The translations under genes and the position numbers were made by a program. Shown piece after piece: positions 34,620 to 44,568 of a stretch of DNA of 64,000 bases (positions within the stretch are counted from its first letter, which is position 1; every line of letters starts with the position of its first letter). The stretch spans positions 22,947-86,946 of the forward strand of contig NZ_JBKBEX010000023.1 of the NCBI RefSeq assembly GCF_047303325.1, read 5' to 3'. Under the pieces are notes generated by a model, which saw only the letters and a list, made by a program, of their open reading frames with translations, was not told the origin of the DNA and did no database searches. Origin of the DNA: Polaromonas sp047303325 (GTDB lineage: Bacteria; Pseudomonadota; Gammaproteobacteria; Burkholderiales; Burkholderiaceae_C).

Positions 34620-35465
34620 ATGTATGCGATCACGGGGATCAGCGGCAAGGTGGGCAGCGTCGTAGCGCGGACTTTACTGCAGGCAGGCCGGCAAGTGAGG
34701 GCCGTTGTTCGCGATCCGGCCAAGGGCCGGGCCTGGGCTGGCGAGGGTTGCGACGTGGCGCTGGCCGACATGAACGACGAGGCGGCGCTCACGCGGGCCT
34801 TCACCGGCGCCGAGGCGGTGTTTGTGCTGCTCCCGCCCAACTTTGACCCTTCACCGGGGTTCCCCGAAACCCGCCGCATCGTCGCCGCGCTGCACGGCGC
34901 CCTGGCGGCCGCACGGCCGGCGCGCGTCGTCTGCATCTCGACGGTGGGCGCGCAGGCGAAACAAGCCAGCCTGTTGAGCCAGTTGGGCCTGCTGGAGCAA
35001 GGCCTGGGCGATCTCACAATGCCTGTCACCTTTCTGCGCCCGGCCTGGTTTATGGAAAACGCCGCATGGGACGTGGCACCCGCGCGCGAGAGCGGCCTCA
35101 TCCCTGGCTTCCTCCAGCCGCTGGACAGGGCGATTCCCATGGTCGCCACGGCGGACGTGGGCCGCACGGCCGCTGGGCTGCTGCAAGAGTCCTGGGAAGG
35201 CCGCCGTGTTGTGGAGCTTGAAGGCCCCCGCCGCTATTCCCCCAGGGATATCGCAGCCGGCCTGGCCCGTCTGCTGCGCAGTGACGTGCGCGCCGAAGCG
35301 GTGCCGCGTGAGACCTGGCAGGCCAGCTTCAGCGGGCAGGGCATGAAGAACCCGGAGCCGCGCATGCGCATGCTGGACGGTTTCAATGAAGGCTGGCTTT
35401 CGTTCGAGCACACGCCGCGCAGGGGCGCCGTGGAGCTTGATACCGTGTTGCGCTCCCTGGTGTAA
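34620..35465 (+). CDS. NmrA/QOR2-type NAD(P)-binding oxidoreductase
   Basis: 281 residues. It begins MYAITGISGKVGSVVARTLLQAG, a Rossmann motif G-x-x-G-x-x-G of atypical SDRs. It lacks the Tyr-x-x-x-Lys pair, as usual for NmrA-like sensors and NADPH:quinone oxidoreductase 2 (YtfG). AAGGAGTGGGT precedes the ATG. Probably a quinone or flavonoid-type reductase under the adjacent LysR regulator. Confidence 0.82.
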   Translation: MYAITGISGKVGSVVARTLLQAGRQVRAVVRDPAKGRAWAGEGCDVALADMNDEAALTRAFTGAEAVFVLLPPNFDPSPGFPETRRIVAALHGALAAARPARVVCISTVGAQAKQASLLSQLGLLEQGLGDLTMPVTFLRPAWFMENAAWDVAPARESGLIPGFLQPLDRAIPMVATADVGRTAAGLLQESWEGRRVVELEGPRRYSPRDIAAGLARLLRSDVRAEAVPRETWQASFSGQGMKNPEPRMRMLDGFNEGWLSFEHTPRRGAVELDTVLRSLV

Positions 35466-35526
35466 GAACGGCCTCAACGGGGGAATCCCCGACGCGTGCG
35501 AAGCCTGCGCCGGGTAAGCTCTTGGC

Positions 35527-37548
35527 ATGACCCCTGTTCCGCAGATACGCCATTACCAGAACTGGCTGCAGGCCACACGCGGCCTGTCATTCGATAACTA
35601 CGAAGCTTTGTGGCGCTGGTCGGTGACCGACATAGACGCCTTCTGGCAAAGCGTCTGGGATTACTTCGAGGTCCAGTCGCCCACCGCGCACACCGCCGTG
35701 CTGGGCCGGCGCGCCATGCCGGGCGCCGAATGGTTTCCCGGCGCGCAGGGCAATTACGCGCGACAGGTGTTCCGCCATGCGGCGGCCGCCGAGGCGGCTG
35801 GTGTGCCCGCCATCCTGAGCCATGGCGAAGCCAGCCTGGCCAGGGGCGAGCCAGCGCGTCAACTGGGCTGGGCGGAAATGCGCCGGCAGTCAGCCTCGCT
35901 GGCCCTGCACCTGAAAGCACAGGGCGTGCAACCCGGCGACCGCGTGGCCGCCTACCTGCCCAACACGCCCGAAACCATGGTGGCTTTTCTCGCAACGGTC
36001 AGCTTGGGCGCCGTCTGGAGCGTCTGCGCGCCCGACATGGGCACGCCCGCCGTGCTGGACCGCTTTCGCCAGATAGCACCCAAGGTGTTGATCGCCTGCA
36101 ACGGCGTGCACTACGGAGGCCGCGATATGCCGCGCGACGAGGCGGTGGCCGAGCTGGCCGCGGCCCTGCCCAGCGTCACGCATGTGCTGATCCACGAGAT
36201 CCTCCCGCCCTCCAGCCTGCCGCCCGGCCAGGCGAGCTTCGCGCAGGCCGTCGCGCGCGACGATGCGCAGGTCGCGGCCTTCGAGCCGCTCTGGCTGCCT
36301 TTTGAGCATCCGCTGTGGATCGTCTATTCCAGCGGCACCACCGGCCTGCCCAAGCCCATCGTCCACGGCCACGGCGGCGTCGCGCTCGTGGGGCTGGCGC
36401 TGCTGCGCCTGCACAACGACCTGGCGCCCAGCCATGCCGAGCCGGCGAAGCCGGAACGCTTTCACTGGTACAGCTCCACGGGCTGGATCATGTGGAATGT
36501 GCAGGCCGCCAGCCTGCTCAACGGCACGACCTGCTGCATTTACGACGGCAACCCGGCCGGCACCAACAAGGACAAGCCCGACTGGACCACGCTCTGGCGT
36601 TTTGTCGCGAACACCGGTGCGACCTTCTTCGGTGCGGGTGCGGCCTTTTTTGCCAATTGCATGAAGTCGGGCATTGACTTGGGCCAGTGCGGAGACCTGA
36701 GCCGCTTGCGCACGCTGGGCACCACAGGTTCCCCGCTGAGTGAGGACACGCAGCGCTGGGGCACGGCGCAGTTCGCGAAGATGGGAAACCCCAATATCTG
36801 GTGGTGCAATATCTCTGGGGGCACAGACTTCGCCGGCGCGTTTATCGGCGGCAATCGCGAACTGCCCGTGGTCCCCGGCGAAATGCAATGCCGCATCCTG
36901 GGCTGCGCCGTCGAAGCCTGGAACGACAAGGGCGAGTCTGTGATCGACGAAGTCGGTGAACTGGTTTGCACTCAGCCCCTGCCTTCCATGCCGCTGTATT
37001 TCGTCGGTGACAAGGACAATCAACGCTACCTGGCCAGCTACTTCGACACCTATCCCGGCGTCTGGCGCCACGGCGACTGGCTCAAGGTCACGCGTTCGGG
37101 CAGCTGCATCATCTACGGCCGCAGCGACGCCACCATCAACCGCCACGGCCTGCGCATGGGTACCAGCGAGCTCTATAGCGCCATCGAGGCCTTGCCCGAG
37201 GTGCTGGACTCCATGGTGGTCGACCTCGAGTACCTGGGCCGCGAAAGTTATATGCCGCTCTTTGTCGTGCTGCGAGCTGGCCAGGCGCTGGACGAGGCCA
37301 TGAAGGCCAAACTCAACCAGGCCGTCAAGACCGCGCTGTCGCCGCGCTTTGTGCCCAACGAGATCTTCGCCGTGCCCGAGATCCCGCGCACGCTGTCGGG
37401 CAAGAAGCAGGAGCTGCCGATCAAGAAGCTCTTGCTGGGCCAGCCGCTGGAGAAAGTCGTGAACCGCGACGCCATGGCCAACCCCGCTTGCCTGGACTGG
37501 TATGTGGACTTTGCGCGCCGGCGCGCCGGGACTGCTCCTCAGGCTTGA
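35527..37548 (+). CDS. acetoacetyl-CoA synthetase
   Basis: 673 residues, the full family length. The N-terminal ACAS_N region contains LWRWSVTDIDAFWQSVWDYF. The adenylate-forming domain has YSSGTTGLPKPIVHGHGG (P-loop), YSSTGWIMWN and the D-G-D segment WRHGDWLKVT; the catalytic Lys is in TLSGKKQELPIKKL. It activates acetoacetate to its CoA ester for ketone-body or PHB-derived carbon use. Monocistronic; convergent with the esterase gene. Confidence 0.93.
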   Translation: MTPVPQIRHYQNWLQATRGLSFDNYEALWRWSVTDIDAFWQSVWDYFEVQSPTAHTAVLGRRAMPGAEWFPGAQGNYARQVFRHAAAAEAAGVPAILSHGEASLARGEPARQLGWAEMRRQSASLALHLKAQGVQPGDRVAAYLPNTPETMVAFLATVSLGAVWSVCAPDMGTPAVLDRFRQIAPKVLIACNGVHYGGRDMPRDEAVAELAAALPSVTHVLIHEILPPSSLPPGQASFAQAVARDDAQVAAFEPLWLPFEHPLWIVYSSGTTGLPKPIVHGHGGVALVGLALLRLHNDLAPSHAEPAKPERFHWYSSTGWIMWNVQAASLLNGTTCCIYDGNPAGTNKDKPDWTTLWRFVANTGATFFGAGAAFFANCMKSGIDLGQCGDLSRLRTLGTTGSPLSEDTQRWGTAQFAKMGNPNIWWCNISGGTDFAGAFIGGNRELPVVPGEMQCRILGCAVEAWNDKGESVIDEVGELVCTQPLPSMPLYFVGDKDNQRYLASYFDTYPGVWRHGDWLKVTRSGSCIIYGRSDATINRHGLRMGTSELYSAIEALPEVLDSMVVDLEYLGRESYMPLFVVLRAGQALDEAMKAKLNQAVKTALSPRFVPNEIFAVPEIPRTLSGKKQELPIKKLLLGQPLEKVVNRDAMANPACLDWYVDFARRRAGTAPQA

Positions 37549-37560
37549 TCCGGGGAAGTC

Positions 37561-38550
37561 TCACACCCGCGCGCGCAACCACTGCGCCAGGTCCACCATG
37601 ACCCGCAAGCCGACGGGCGATACCGCCGTGAAATGGATGCAGGCATGAATGGCCTCGGGGTAGTGCCGGTGTGCCACCTCCACGCCCGCTGCGGCCACGC
37701 GCTGCGCGAGGGCATGGCCTTCATCGCGCAGGGGGTCATGGCCCATGGTCGCCACCCAGGTGGCGGGCAGGCTGGCCAAGCCGCCTGAATCGAGCAAGGC
37801 ATAGTCGGGATGCTTCTGCGCATCGGCATCTCCGCCCAGGTAGCACGCCATAAACCATTGCATCACGCCCATGGTCAGGAATTTGCCTTCGTTCTCGGGG
37901 TAAGACGCGCTGGGCTGGTCGGGGTGCTGCGCCACCGGGTAGATCAGGCCCAGCGCGCGCACGGCCCCGGAGTTGACGCGGCGCGATGCCACCAGCGCGA
38001 GTTGCGCACCGGCGCTGTCGCCGGCCACGGCGATGCGGCTGGCGTCACCGCCCAGCGCGTCCGCATTCGCAAGCACCCAGCGCAAGGCGGCCTCCACGTC
38101 GTCGGGTGCGGCGGGGAAGGGGTGCTCGGGCGCCAGCCGGTAATCCACCGCCACCACCAGCATGCCGGCGTGGTAGCACAGCGTGCGGCAAACCTTGTCG
38201 TGGGTCTCCAGGTCGCCGATCACAAAACCGCCGCCATGCGCGTACAGCAGCACGGGCCAGGGGCCTGTGGTGTCGGGGCTGTACACGCGCAGGGGCAGTG
38301 GGCCGCCGGGGCCGGGGAAGCTCATGTCGCTTACCTTCCCGACGGCTGGCGCCGGCAGGCCCAAGGTGTCGGCGAGCTGGCGGTAAACCTGCCGGCCGAT
38401 GGCAGAGGGCAGGCTTTCCATGGGCGGGTTGCCTTGCATGGCGGCCTGGGCCAGGAAGCCGGCCAAGCCGGGGTCCATGTCGGCTGTTTCCAGCACGGGG
38501 TTCACAACAGCTTTCATGTGCGGGTCCTTGTTGGTAGAGGGTCTATTCAT
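37561..38550 (-). CDS. HSL-family alpha/beta hydrolase (carboxylesterase)
   Basis: 329 residues. The family IV (hormone-sensitive lipase) motif HGGGFVIGD forms the oxyanion hole and GDSAGAQLAL holds the nucleophile Ser; Asp in TWVATMGHDPLRDEG and His in YPEAIHACIHF complete the triad. No signal peptide, so cytoplasmic. ATG at 38550 overlaps the upstream stop (ATGA). Last gene of the sigma-54-controlled operon, where it may cleave an ester to the alcohol oxidised by the upstream dehydrogenases. Confidence 0.9.
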   Translation of the reverse strand: MNRPSTNKDPHMKAVVNPVLETADMDPGLAGFLAQAAMQGNPPMESLPSAIGRQVYRQLADTLGLPAPAVGKVSDMSFPGPGGPLPLRVYSPDTTGPWPVLLYAHGGGFVIGDLETHDKVCRTLCYHAGMLVVAVDYRLAPEHPFPAAPDDVEAALRWVLANADALGGDASRIAVAGDSAGAQLALVASRRVNSGAVRALGLIYPVAQHPDQPSASYPENEGKFLTMGVMQWFMACYLGGDADAQKHPDYALLDSGGLASLPATWVATMGHDPLRDEGHALAQRVAAAGVEVAHRHYPEAIHACIHFTAVSPVGLRVMVDLAQWLRARV

Positions 38551-39668
38551 CGCAAGAGTCTTCCGTCGCGCGCGCGCATGCCGATCTCGACGTGGTCCGA
38601 GGCCTGGTGCCGCTCGCGGCTGAACGACAGCTTGAAGCCGCCCAGGTCCAGCGCGCCCAGGCTCTCCATCGCTTCGCCCAGGCGCTGGCCGTCGGCGCGC
38701 GGGCCGGCGCGGCGCAAGGCCTCGGTGCAGACACGCAGGTTCAGGTAGGACTCCAGGCCTTCGAAGGTCAGGGCTTCGGGGCCTATATAAGCGTCGGCGT
38801 CGCGCTCGAGTTCGCGAACGATGGGCAGGCGCGCGACTTCCGGGTTCGGCACCACGCTGGTGTAGCCCACCAGCCGGTTGCGAAACAGCCGTGTCAGCTG
38901 CGTGAGCCCCGAGGTCGATAAGGTAGCGACGGTGGACGGCACGCTGTCATAGGCCGAAGCCGGAAGCCGGCCCAGTGCGTCAAGCACCTCGTTGCCCAGG
39001 TTCATGATCAGGGCTTGCGGCGCTGTTTTTGCCGCGTCCTGGAATGCTCTTTCAATCGACTCAAGCCGCGCATCGGCCGTGACGCGGCTGACCTGCTGGC
39101 CGCTGCGCTGCAGGGCGGCCACCAGCGCCGCGGTGCGCGCCGGCTCCGAGTCATCGGCCAGCACCGCCACTTTGGAAACGCCTATGGAGCCCAGCTGGCG
39201 CGCCAGCGCCTCGGCTTCCCGGGCATCGTCGGGCCGCAGGCTGAAAACATGGCGAACGTCGGGTGCGCGCAGCGCCGCCGCGCCTGACATCGGGCCGACC
39301 AGCGGCACGCGCAGCTCGCGCGTGGCCTGGGCTGCTTCCCCGCAGGCGCGCTCACCGAGGCAGTTGGCGATGAGCTGCGCATTGTGCTTGCGTACCAGGG
39401 TGCGCAGGTTGGCCGCCACGCGCCCGGGGTCGCCGCCGTCGTCCAGCGTCACAAGCTCCACGGGACGCCCGAGAATGCCGCCCGACGCATTAACGCGCTC
39501 CACATGGGCGCGGGCGCCGGCCAGCACGCGGTTCGCGACCGGAAAGCCCGGGCCGGTCAGCGGCAGCGATTGCCCGATGACGATGGGTTCGGGCGCGGCA
39601 TGACTTGCCGCCGCACAGCAGAACATCGCTGCGGCAAGAAAGCCGCGCATAGTGATGGATCCGGTCAT
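38547..39668 (-). CDS. Liv-type periplasmic binding protein within an RND operon
   Basis: 373 residues. Signal peptide ending AAASHAAP, then IVIGQSLPLTGPG, NASGGILGRPVELVTLDDGGDP, VPLVGPMSGAAALR and VAVLADDSEPARTAAL, the type I receptor plan. No Liv permease or ATPase is adjacent; it is joined by ATGA overlaps to the RND transporter before it and the esterase after it. It may deliver or sense the transported compound; this is inference. Confidence 0.85.
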   Translation of the reverse strand: MTGSITMRGFLAAAMFCCAAASHAAPEPIVIGQSLPLTGPGFPVANRVLAGARAHVERVNASGGILGRPVELVTLDDGGDPGRVAANLRTLVRKHNAQLIANCLGERACGEAAQATRELRVPLVGPMSGAAALRAPDVRHVFSLRPDDAREAEALARQLGSIGVSKVAVLADDSEPARTAALVAALQRSGQQVSRVTADARLESIERAFQDAAKTAPQALIMNLGNEVLDALGRLPASAYDSVPSTVATLSTSGLTQLTRLFRNRLVGYTSVVPNPEVARLPIVRELERDADAYIGPEALTFEGLESYLNLRVCTEALRRAGPRADGQRLGEAMESLGALDLGGFKLSFSRERHQASDHVEIGMRARDGRLLR

Positions 39669-42103
39669 ACCAGTGCGCGCTTGCCAGCCTGCATGTGCAA
39701 CGCGGCCGGCATGGCCGGGCGCAGCAGGAAATGCGCGAGCGCCGGCAACAGCACCAGCGCCCCCACCATGTTCCACACAAACATAAAGGCCAGCAGAATG
39801 CCCATGTCGGCCTGGAACTTGATCGGCGAGAAAGCCCAGGTGCCCACGGCCAGGGCCAGCGTGATACCGGTGAGCAGCACCACGCGGCCGGTGAACTGCA
39901 GCGCATGGTGGTAGGCGTCGGAGAGGCTGGCGCCTTCGCGCATGCGCGCCAGCGTGATGCTGAGCACATACAGCGCGTAGTCCACGCCTATGCCCACGCC
40001 CAGCGCGATGACCGGCAAGGTGGCAACCTTCACCCCCATGCCCAGGCCTACCATCAGCGCTTCGCACAAAATCGAGGTCAGCACCAGCGGCAGCACCGCC
40101 ACCACCACGGCGCGCCAGGAGCGGAAGGTGATCCAGCACAAAATCACCACGGCCGCATACACCCACAACAGCATCTCGCGCATGGCCTTGCCCACCACGA
40201 TGTTGGTGGCGGCCGCAATGCCGGCGCTGCCCGCCGCGAGCTTGAAGCTGACCTCGGGCGTGTTGTTGACGGCCGCGAAGCGTTCCGCGCTGTCCACCAC
40301 GCCGGCCAGCGTTTCGGCCTTGTGGTCTTTCAGGTAAACATAGAGGGCCAGGAAGGAGCAGCTCTGGTTGAAGAGCTCGCGCGGCGCGCGCGTCTGCACG
40401 CCGCCCAGGGCGCCTTCGTTGGGCAGCAGTTCAAACCATTTGAAGTTGCCCTCGTTGTAGCCCACCATGGCCAGCTTGGAGAGCGCCGCCATGGAGTTGG
40501 TGGATTCCACGCCGGGCAACTGCTCAAGCCGCCAGGCCAGCGCATCAACCTTGGCCAGGGTTTCATAGCCCGTGCATTTGTCCGCAGGCGTGGTCACCAT
40601 CACCGTCAGGATGTCGGCGCTGGCCGCGTAGTGGGCGATCTGGTAGGCGTTGTCCTGGTTGTAGCGCGAGCCGGGCCGTAGTTCGGAGGCGCCCGCATCC
40701 AGGTCGCCGATTTTCAGATGCAGGCTGGCGGCATAACCGCCCGCGGCCATCAGCGCCGCGACCACCACGGCCGCCGTGGCCCAGCGCTTTTGCGTGAAGT
40801 GGTCCAGCAAGGCCCAGAGCCATGAACGTTGAGCCCCTTGCGATGCTTCCTGGCGCAGGCTGCGTGCCGCCGCCGCGGGCGCCACGCCCACGTAAGACAG
40901 CAGGATAGGCAACAGCACCAAGTTGCTGAAGATCAGCACCGCCACGCCAATGCTGGCGATCAGCGCCAGATCCTGGATCACCTTGATCTGGATGATGACC
41001 AGCACCGCGAAGCCCACGGCATCGCAGAGCAGCGCGGTCAGGCCCGCGACAAACAGGCGCCGAAAGGTGTAGCGCGCGGCCACCACGCGGTGCGTGCCGC
41101 GGCCTATGTCCTGCATGATGCCGTTCATCTTCTGCGCGCCGTGGCTCATGCCGATGGCGAACACCAGAAAGGGCACCAGCACCGAATAAGGGTCCAGCTC
41201 GTAGCCCAGCAGCGCCAGCAGGCCGAACTGCCAGACCACCGCCACCAGCGAACAGGCCACCACCAGCGCCGTGCTGCGCTTGCAGCGGGTGTAGCCGTAG
41301 AGCACCACCGTGGTGATCGCCAGCGCCAGCAGGAAAAACAGCAGCACCTGGTGCAGGCCCTCGATCAAATCGCCCACCACCTTGGCAAAGCCGGTCACGC
41401 GGATCTGCAGCGTGTCGCTGCCGTACTTGGCGCGCAAGGCTTCAATCTGGCGCGACAGCTCGCCGTAGTCCAGCGCCTGGCCGGTCTCGGGGTTGCGGTC
41501 CAGCAGGGGCACAAACACGATGCTGGACTTGAAGTCGCCGGCCACCAGCTGGCCGATCTCGCCCGAGCGCTCGACGTTGGCGCGCAGCCCGGCCAGGCTG
41601 GCGGGCGAGCCGTCATAGGCGTCGGGGATCACAGGCCCGCCGTCCAGGCCTTCCTCGGTCACGGCCACCCAGCGCGTGTTGGAGGTCCACAGCGACTTCA
41701 TGAAGGGCCGGTCCACACCGGGCAGCAAAAAGATCTCGTCGTTGACCTTTTGCAGCGCGTCGAGGTAGGCCTTGTCGAAGATGGTGCCCTGTCTGGCCTC
41801 CACCACCAGCCGCAGCGCATTGGCCTGGCCGCCCAGGTCGGCCTTGTGGGCCAGGTAGTTGACGATGTAGGGGTGGCCTGTAGGAATGGTTTTTTCAAAA
41901 CTCGCGTTGAGCCGCAGCTTGGTGGCCTGCCAGCCCAGCAACAGGGTGAGCAGCACGCAGACGGCCATGACCCAGGGCCGGTGATTAAAAAAGACGCGCT
42001 CGAGCAGGGTGCCCGAGCGCGTGTCGAAATCCTCCAGCCGCGCAACGACGGGTTGAGCGGGCTGGAGATCAGGAGAGGAAGCGGAGGAGGAATCGGCGTG
42101 CAT
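39665..42103 (-). CDS. RND/MMPL-family transporter
   Basis: 812 residues in two related halves. Each half has one membrane segment, a ~200-residue periplasmic loop and then five to six membrane segments (VLLFFLLALAITTVVLYGY in the first half, VIALGVGIGVDYALYVLSI in the second). Shorter than AcrB-type pumps and similar to MMPL/HpnN lipid carriers. With DUF1302, DUF1329 and YCF48-like partners it belongs to a gene set repeatedly found together and linked to movement of hydrophobic compounds. ATG at 42103; a longer frame is rejected. Direction of transport unknown. Confidence 0.88.
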   Translation of the reverse strand: MHADSSSASSPDLQPAQPVVARLEDFDTRSGTLLERVFFNHRPWVMAVCVLLTLLLGWQATKLRLNASFEKTIPTGHPYIVNYLAHKADLGGQANALRLVVEARQGTIFDKAYLDALQKVNDEIFLLPGVDRPFMKSLWTSNTRWVAVTEEGLDGGPVIPDAYDGSPASLAGLRANVERSGEIGQLVAGDFKSSIVFVPLLDRNPETGQALDYGELSRQIEALRAKYGSDTLQIRVTGFAKVVGDLIEGLHQVLLFFLLALAITTVVLYGYTRCKRSTALVVACSLVAVVWQFGLLALLGYELDPYSVLVPFLVFAIGMSHGAQKMNGIMQDIGRGTHRVVAARYTFRRLFVAGLTALLCDAVGFAVLVIIQIKVIQDLALIASIGVAVLIFSNLVLLPILLSYVGVAPAAAARSLRQEASQGAQRSWLWALLDHFTQKRWATAAVVVAALMAAGGYAASLHLKIGDLDAGASELRPGSRYNQDNAYQIAHYAASADILTVMVTTPADKCTGYETLAKVDALAWRLEQLPGVESTNSMAALSKLAMVGYNEGNFKWFELLPNEGALGGVQTRAPRELFNQSCSFLALYVYLKDHKAETLAGVVDSAERFAAVNNTPEVSFKLAAGSAGIAAATNIVVGKAMREMLLWVYAAVVILCWITFRSWRAVVVAVLPLVLTSILCEALMVGLGMGVKVATLPVIALGVGIGVDYALYVLSITLARMREGASLSDAYHHALQFTGRVVLLTGITLALAVGTWAFSPIKFQADMGILLAFMFVWNMVGALVLLPALAHFLLRPAMPAALHMQAGKRALV

Positions 42104-42125
42104 GAGGTTTGGGTCGCTGTCTTTT

Positions 42126-43187
42126 TCAGTTGGCGGGCAGTTGCACGCGCCGCATGCCGCGCAGGCTCGCGAGTACCAGGGCGCCATCGGCGGCCAGCGC
42201 GGCGCCGGAGACCGGCACGGCTTCGCGCGCCGGGATGCGCTTGAGGGCCGGCTCGTTCTCGGCGCCCAGCAAGGCATCACCGGCCTGGCTCAGCAGCACA
42301 AAACCGCCGTCCGGCAAGGCCAGGCCGGCGCCGACCGCCATGGGCACACCGGTGTCCAGCTTGTCCCAGTGCTGCCCTTCATCGCCGGAGCGGTAAGCCG
42401 TGCCGCGCAGGCCGTAGGCCACCAGGGCGCCGCCGCGTGTCTGCAGCAGGCCGAAAAAACTGCCCTTGTAGGGCGAGGCCAGCGCGCTGAAACTCGCGCC
42501 GCCGTCGCTGGAGCGCAGCAGCAGGCCCTGCTCGCCGGCGACCACCAGCGTGCGGCCGCGCGCGCGCACGCCGTAGAGGTGCAGGCTTTTCGAATTCGGC
42601 AGCCGCGGCCCCAGCGCCGTCCAGCTCTTGCCGCCGTCCGTGGTGGCAAACATCAGGTTGTAGGCGCCCACGGCAAAGCCGCGCTGGACGTCCATGAATT
42701 CCAGGTCAAAAAACGGTTTGTCCGCGCCTTCTTCCACCAGGCGCTGGGCCTGCGCCACGGCGCCAGCATCGCCCGTGCGCTGCGCGGCCTGCTTCACGAG
42801 TTCGGCCGCCTGCACGCCGTCAAGCTGTTTGTGCCAAGTGGCGCCGGCGTCGTCGCTGCGCAGGATGACGCCCAGGTGGCCGGCGGCCCAGCCGGTGCGC
42901 GCGTCGGCAAAACACACGGCCGCCAGGCTGGCCTGCACCGGCACCTGCGCCTGGCGCCAGCTCGCGCCGTGGTCGTCCGACAGCAGCACCGTGCCGCGCT
43001 CGCCGACGGCCACCAGCCGGTCGCCGGCCCGCGCCACGGCCAGCGTGGCCGCGCCCAGCGCCTTGGGTGTTAGCAGCGCGGCCTGCGACAGCACGGCCGG
43101 CGCGCTGGCCGCCCATGCCGGCAGCATGGCCGCGCCGCCGCCCAGCAATCCCGCGAGGGCGGCCTGTCGGCGCGTGACTCCGGCCAT
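42126..43187 (-). CDS. YCF48/BNR-repeat periplasmic beta-propeller protein
   Basis: 353 residues. N-terminal export signal with RR (MAGVTRRQAALAGLLGGGAA), suggesting Tat or Sec export. Asp-box repeats of the S-x-D-x-G-x-x-W type recur (SDDHGASWRQ, SDDAGATWHK, TTDGGKSWTA, SSDGGASF), giving a propeller of about seven blades. YCF48-like proteins act as assembly factors; in this operon it probably assists the DUF1302/DUF1329/RND system. Starts at the last base of the DUF1329 stop. Confidence 0.85.
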   Translation of the reverse strand: MAGVTRRQAALAGLLGGGAAMLPAWAASAPAVLSQAALLTPKALGAATLAVARAGDRLVAVGERGTVLLSDDHGASWRQAQVPVQASLAAVCFADARTGWAAGHLGVILRSDDAGATWHKQLDGVQAAELVKQAAQRTGDAGAVAQAQRLVEEGADKPFFDLEFMDVQRGFAVGAYNLMFATTDGGKSWTALGPRLPNSKSLHLYGVRARGRTLVVAGEQGLLLRSSDGGASFSALASPYKGSFFGLLQTRGGALVAYGLRGTAYRSGDEGQHWDKLDTGVPMAVGAGLALPDGGFVLLSQAGDALLGAENEPALKRIPAREAVPVSGAALAADGALVLASLRGMRRVQLPAN

Positions 43188-44545
43188 CAGCGCGCGCCTT
43201 CGCTGGCGAGGGATTCGGCGCTGAAGAAGGAGCGCGGAATCGGCGGCTGCACCTCGTACTGCTTGGGCAGCTCGTTGGAGGCCATGTTCAGGTAGTAGGC
43301 GCCGGTCTGCATGTCATAGCCGCCCCACAGCACGACGTTGCTCACGGCCGGGATGTCCGGCGCCGTCAGCATCAGCGCGTAGTTGGTGCGCCAGAGCTGG
43401 CCCTTGGCGTCCCAGCCGTCGAACAGCGCGATCTGCCAGGAGTCCTCGTCGATGTAGTACTTGCGCTTGGGCACTACGTGGCGCTTGCCGGCCGCCAGCG
43501 TGGCCTCGACTTCCCAGACGCGGTGCAGCTCCCAGCGTACCTGCGCGGGGTTCAGCGTGTTGGGTGTCACCAGGTCCTCGATCTTCGCGGAGGCGGCGCG
43601 GTTGTTGTTGTAGGGAATGTAGATTTCCTTCTTGCCCACCAGCTTGAGCTCGTGCTTGTCGATGGGGCCGAACAAGGTGAAGGCCTCGTCGAACAGGCCT
43701 ATGCCGGAGGTCACCGAGTCGGGCGTGTCATAGGCCACCGAAGGCGCCTTGCGCACGCGGCGCTGGCCCACCAGGTACTGCCACAAGCCGCGCGGCGCGG
43801 CTTCGGAGACGCCGTCGAGCGCGAGGATGGCCTCACCCGCCTTGGAGCCCGGCGCATTGACCACCAGCTTGCCGTACTGGTAGTAGCCGTCGAACTTCTC
43901 GGCGCTGCCGTCCTTGTCGTAAAAGGCCTGGCGTATGGTCTGCGTGCCGCCCGAGGCCATGGTGCGTTTGCCGTCGGAGGTCACCACCCACACGCGCATG
44001 GGCATGGAGAAGTTGCCGCCGCGCCAGGCCGTGCGCTGGTTCCACATGGCTTCATAGCCGTCCTTGGGGATGGGAAACGGTATGCCGCCGAACGCGCCTT
44101 CCATGCCGTAGCCGCCTTCAATCGTTTTGGCCCGGGTGGCGTTCTTGAAGGTGTTGTCGTACACCGACTGCGGCGCCGCCGCCGTGCGGTGCGTGGGATA
44201 GACGTCGATGCGGAAGTCGGGGTACTTCTTCATCAGCGCCTGCACGCCGTCGGTCAGCTTGTCGGCATGCTGCGCCATGTTCTTGGCATTGATCGACAGG
44301 AGGGGTTTTTCGCTGGGATAAAGGTCGGGCCGCGCGTCGCCGTTCTTGTAGCCCGGCGTGGCCTTGGTCAGGCCCCCTTCCCAGGGCGGGATGCTGCCGT
44401 CCTTGTTGCCGGCTTTTTCGGCGCCCATGGGGGTCAGGGTGGATTTGAGCCTGGCGGCTTCTTCGGCGGTGACGGCGGCCTGGGCGGACATGGCACCGGC
44501 CAGCAGGGCTGCCATGAGCAATGAGTGTTTTGCGGTCTGCTTCAT
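43187..44545 (-). CDS. DUF1329 periplasmic lipoprotein-carrier-like protein
   Basis: 452 residues. Signal peptide ending AMSAQAA, then the DUF1329 hallmarks LTPMGAEKAGNKDGSIPPWEGG and YPSEKPLLSINAKNM. The family has a LolB-like fold and is almost always next to a DUF1302 gene. Probable role: carrying a hydrophobic ligand across the periplasm. The stop overlaps the YCF48-like start by one base. Confidence 0.88.
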   Translation of the reverse strand: MKQTAKHSLLMAALLAGAMSAQAAVTAEEAARLKSTLTPMGAEKAGNKDGSIPPWEGGLTKATPGYKNGDARPDLYPSEKPLLSINAKNMAQHADKLTDGVQALMKKYPDFRIDVYPTHRTAAAPQSVYDNTFKNATRAKTIEGGYGMEGAFGGIPFPIPKDGYEAMWNQRTAWRGGNFSMPMRVWVVTSDGKRTMASGGTQTIRQAFYDKDGSAEKFDGYYQYGKLVVNAPGSKAGEAILALDGVSEAAPRGLWQYLVGQRRVRKAPSVAYDTPDSVTSGIGLFDEAFTLFGPIDKHELKLVGKKEIYIPYNNNRAASAKIEDLVTPNTLNPAQVRWELHRVWEVEATLAAGKRHVVPKRKYYIDEDSWQIALFDGWDAKGQLWRTNYALMLTAPDIPAVSNVVLWGGYDMQTGAYYLNMASNELPKQYEVQPPIPRSFFSAESLASEGAR

Positions 44546-44568
44546 GATGGTTGTCTCTGGAATGGTTT

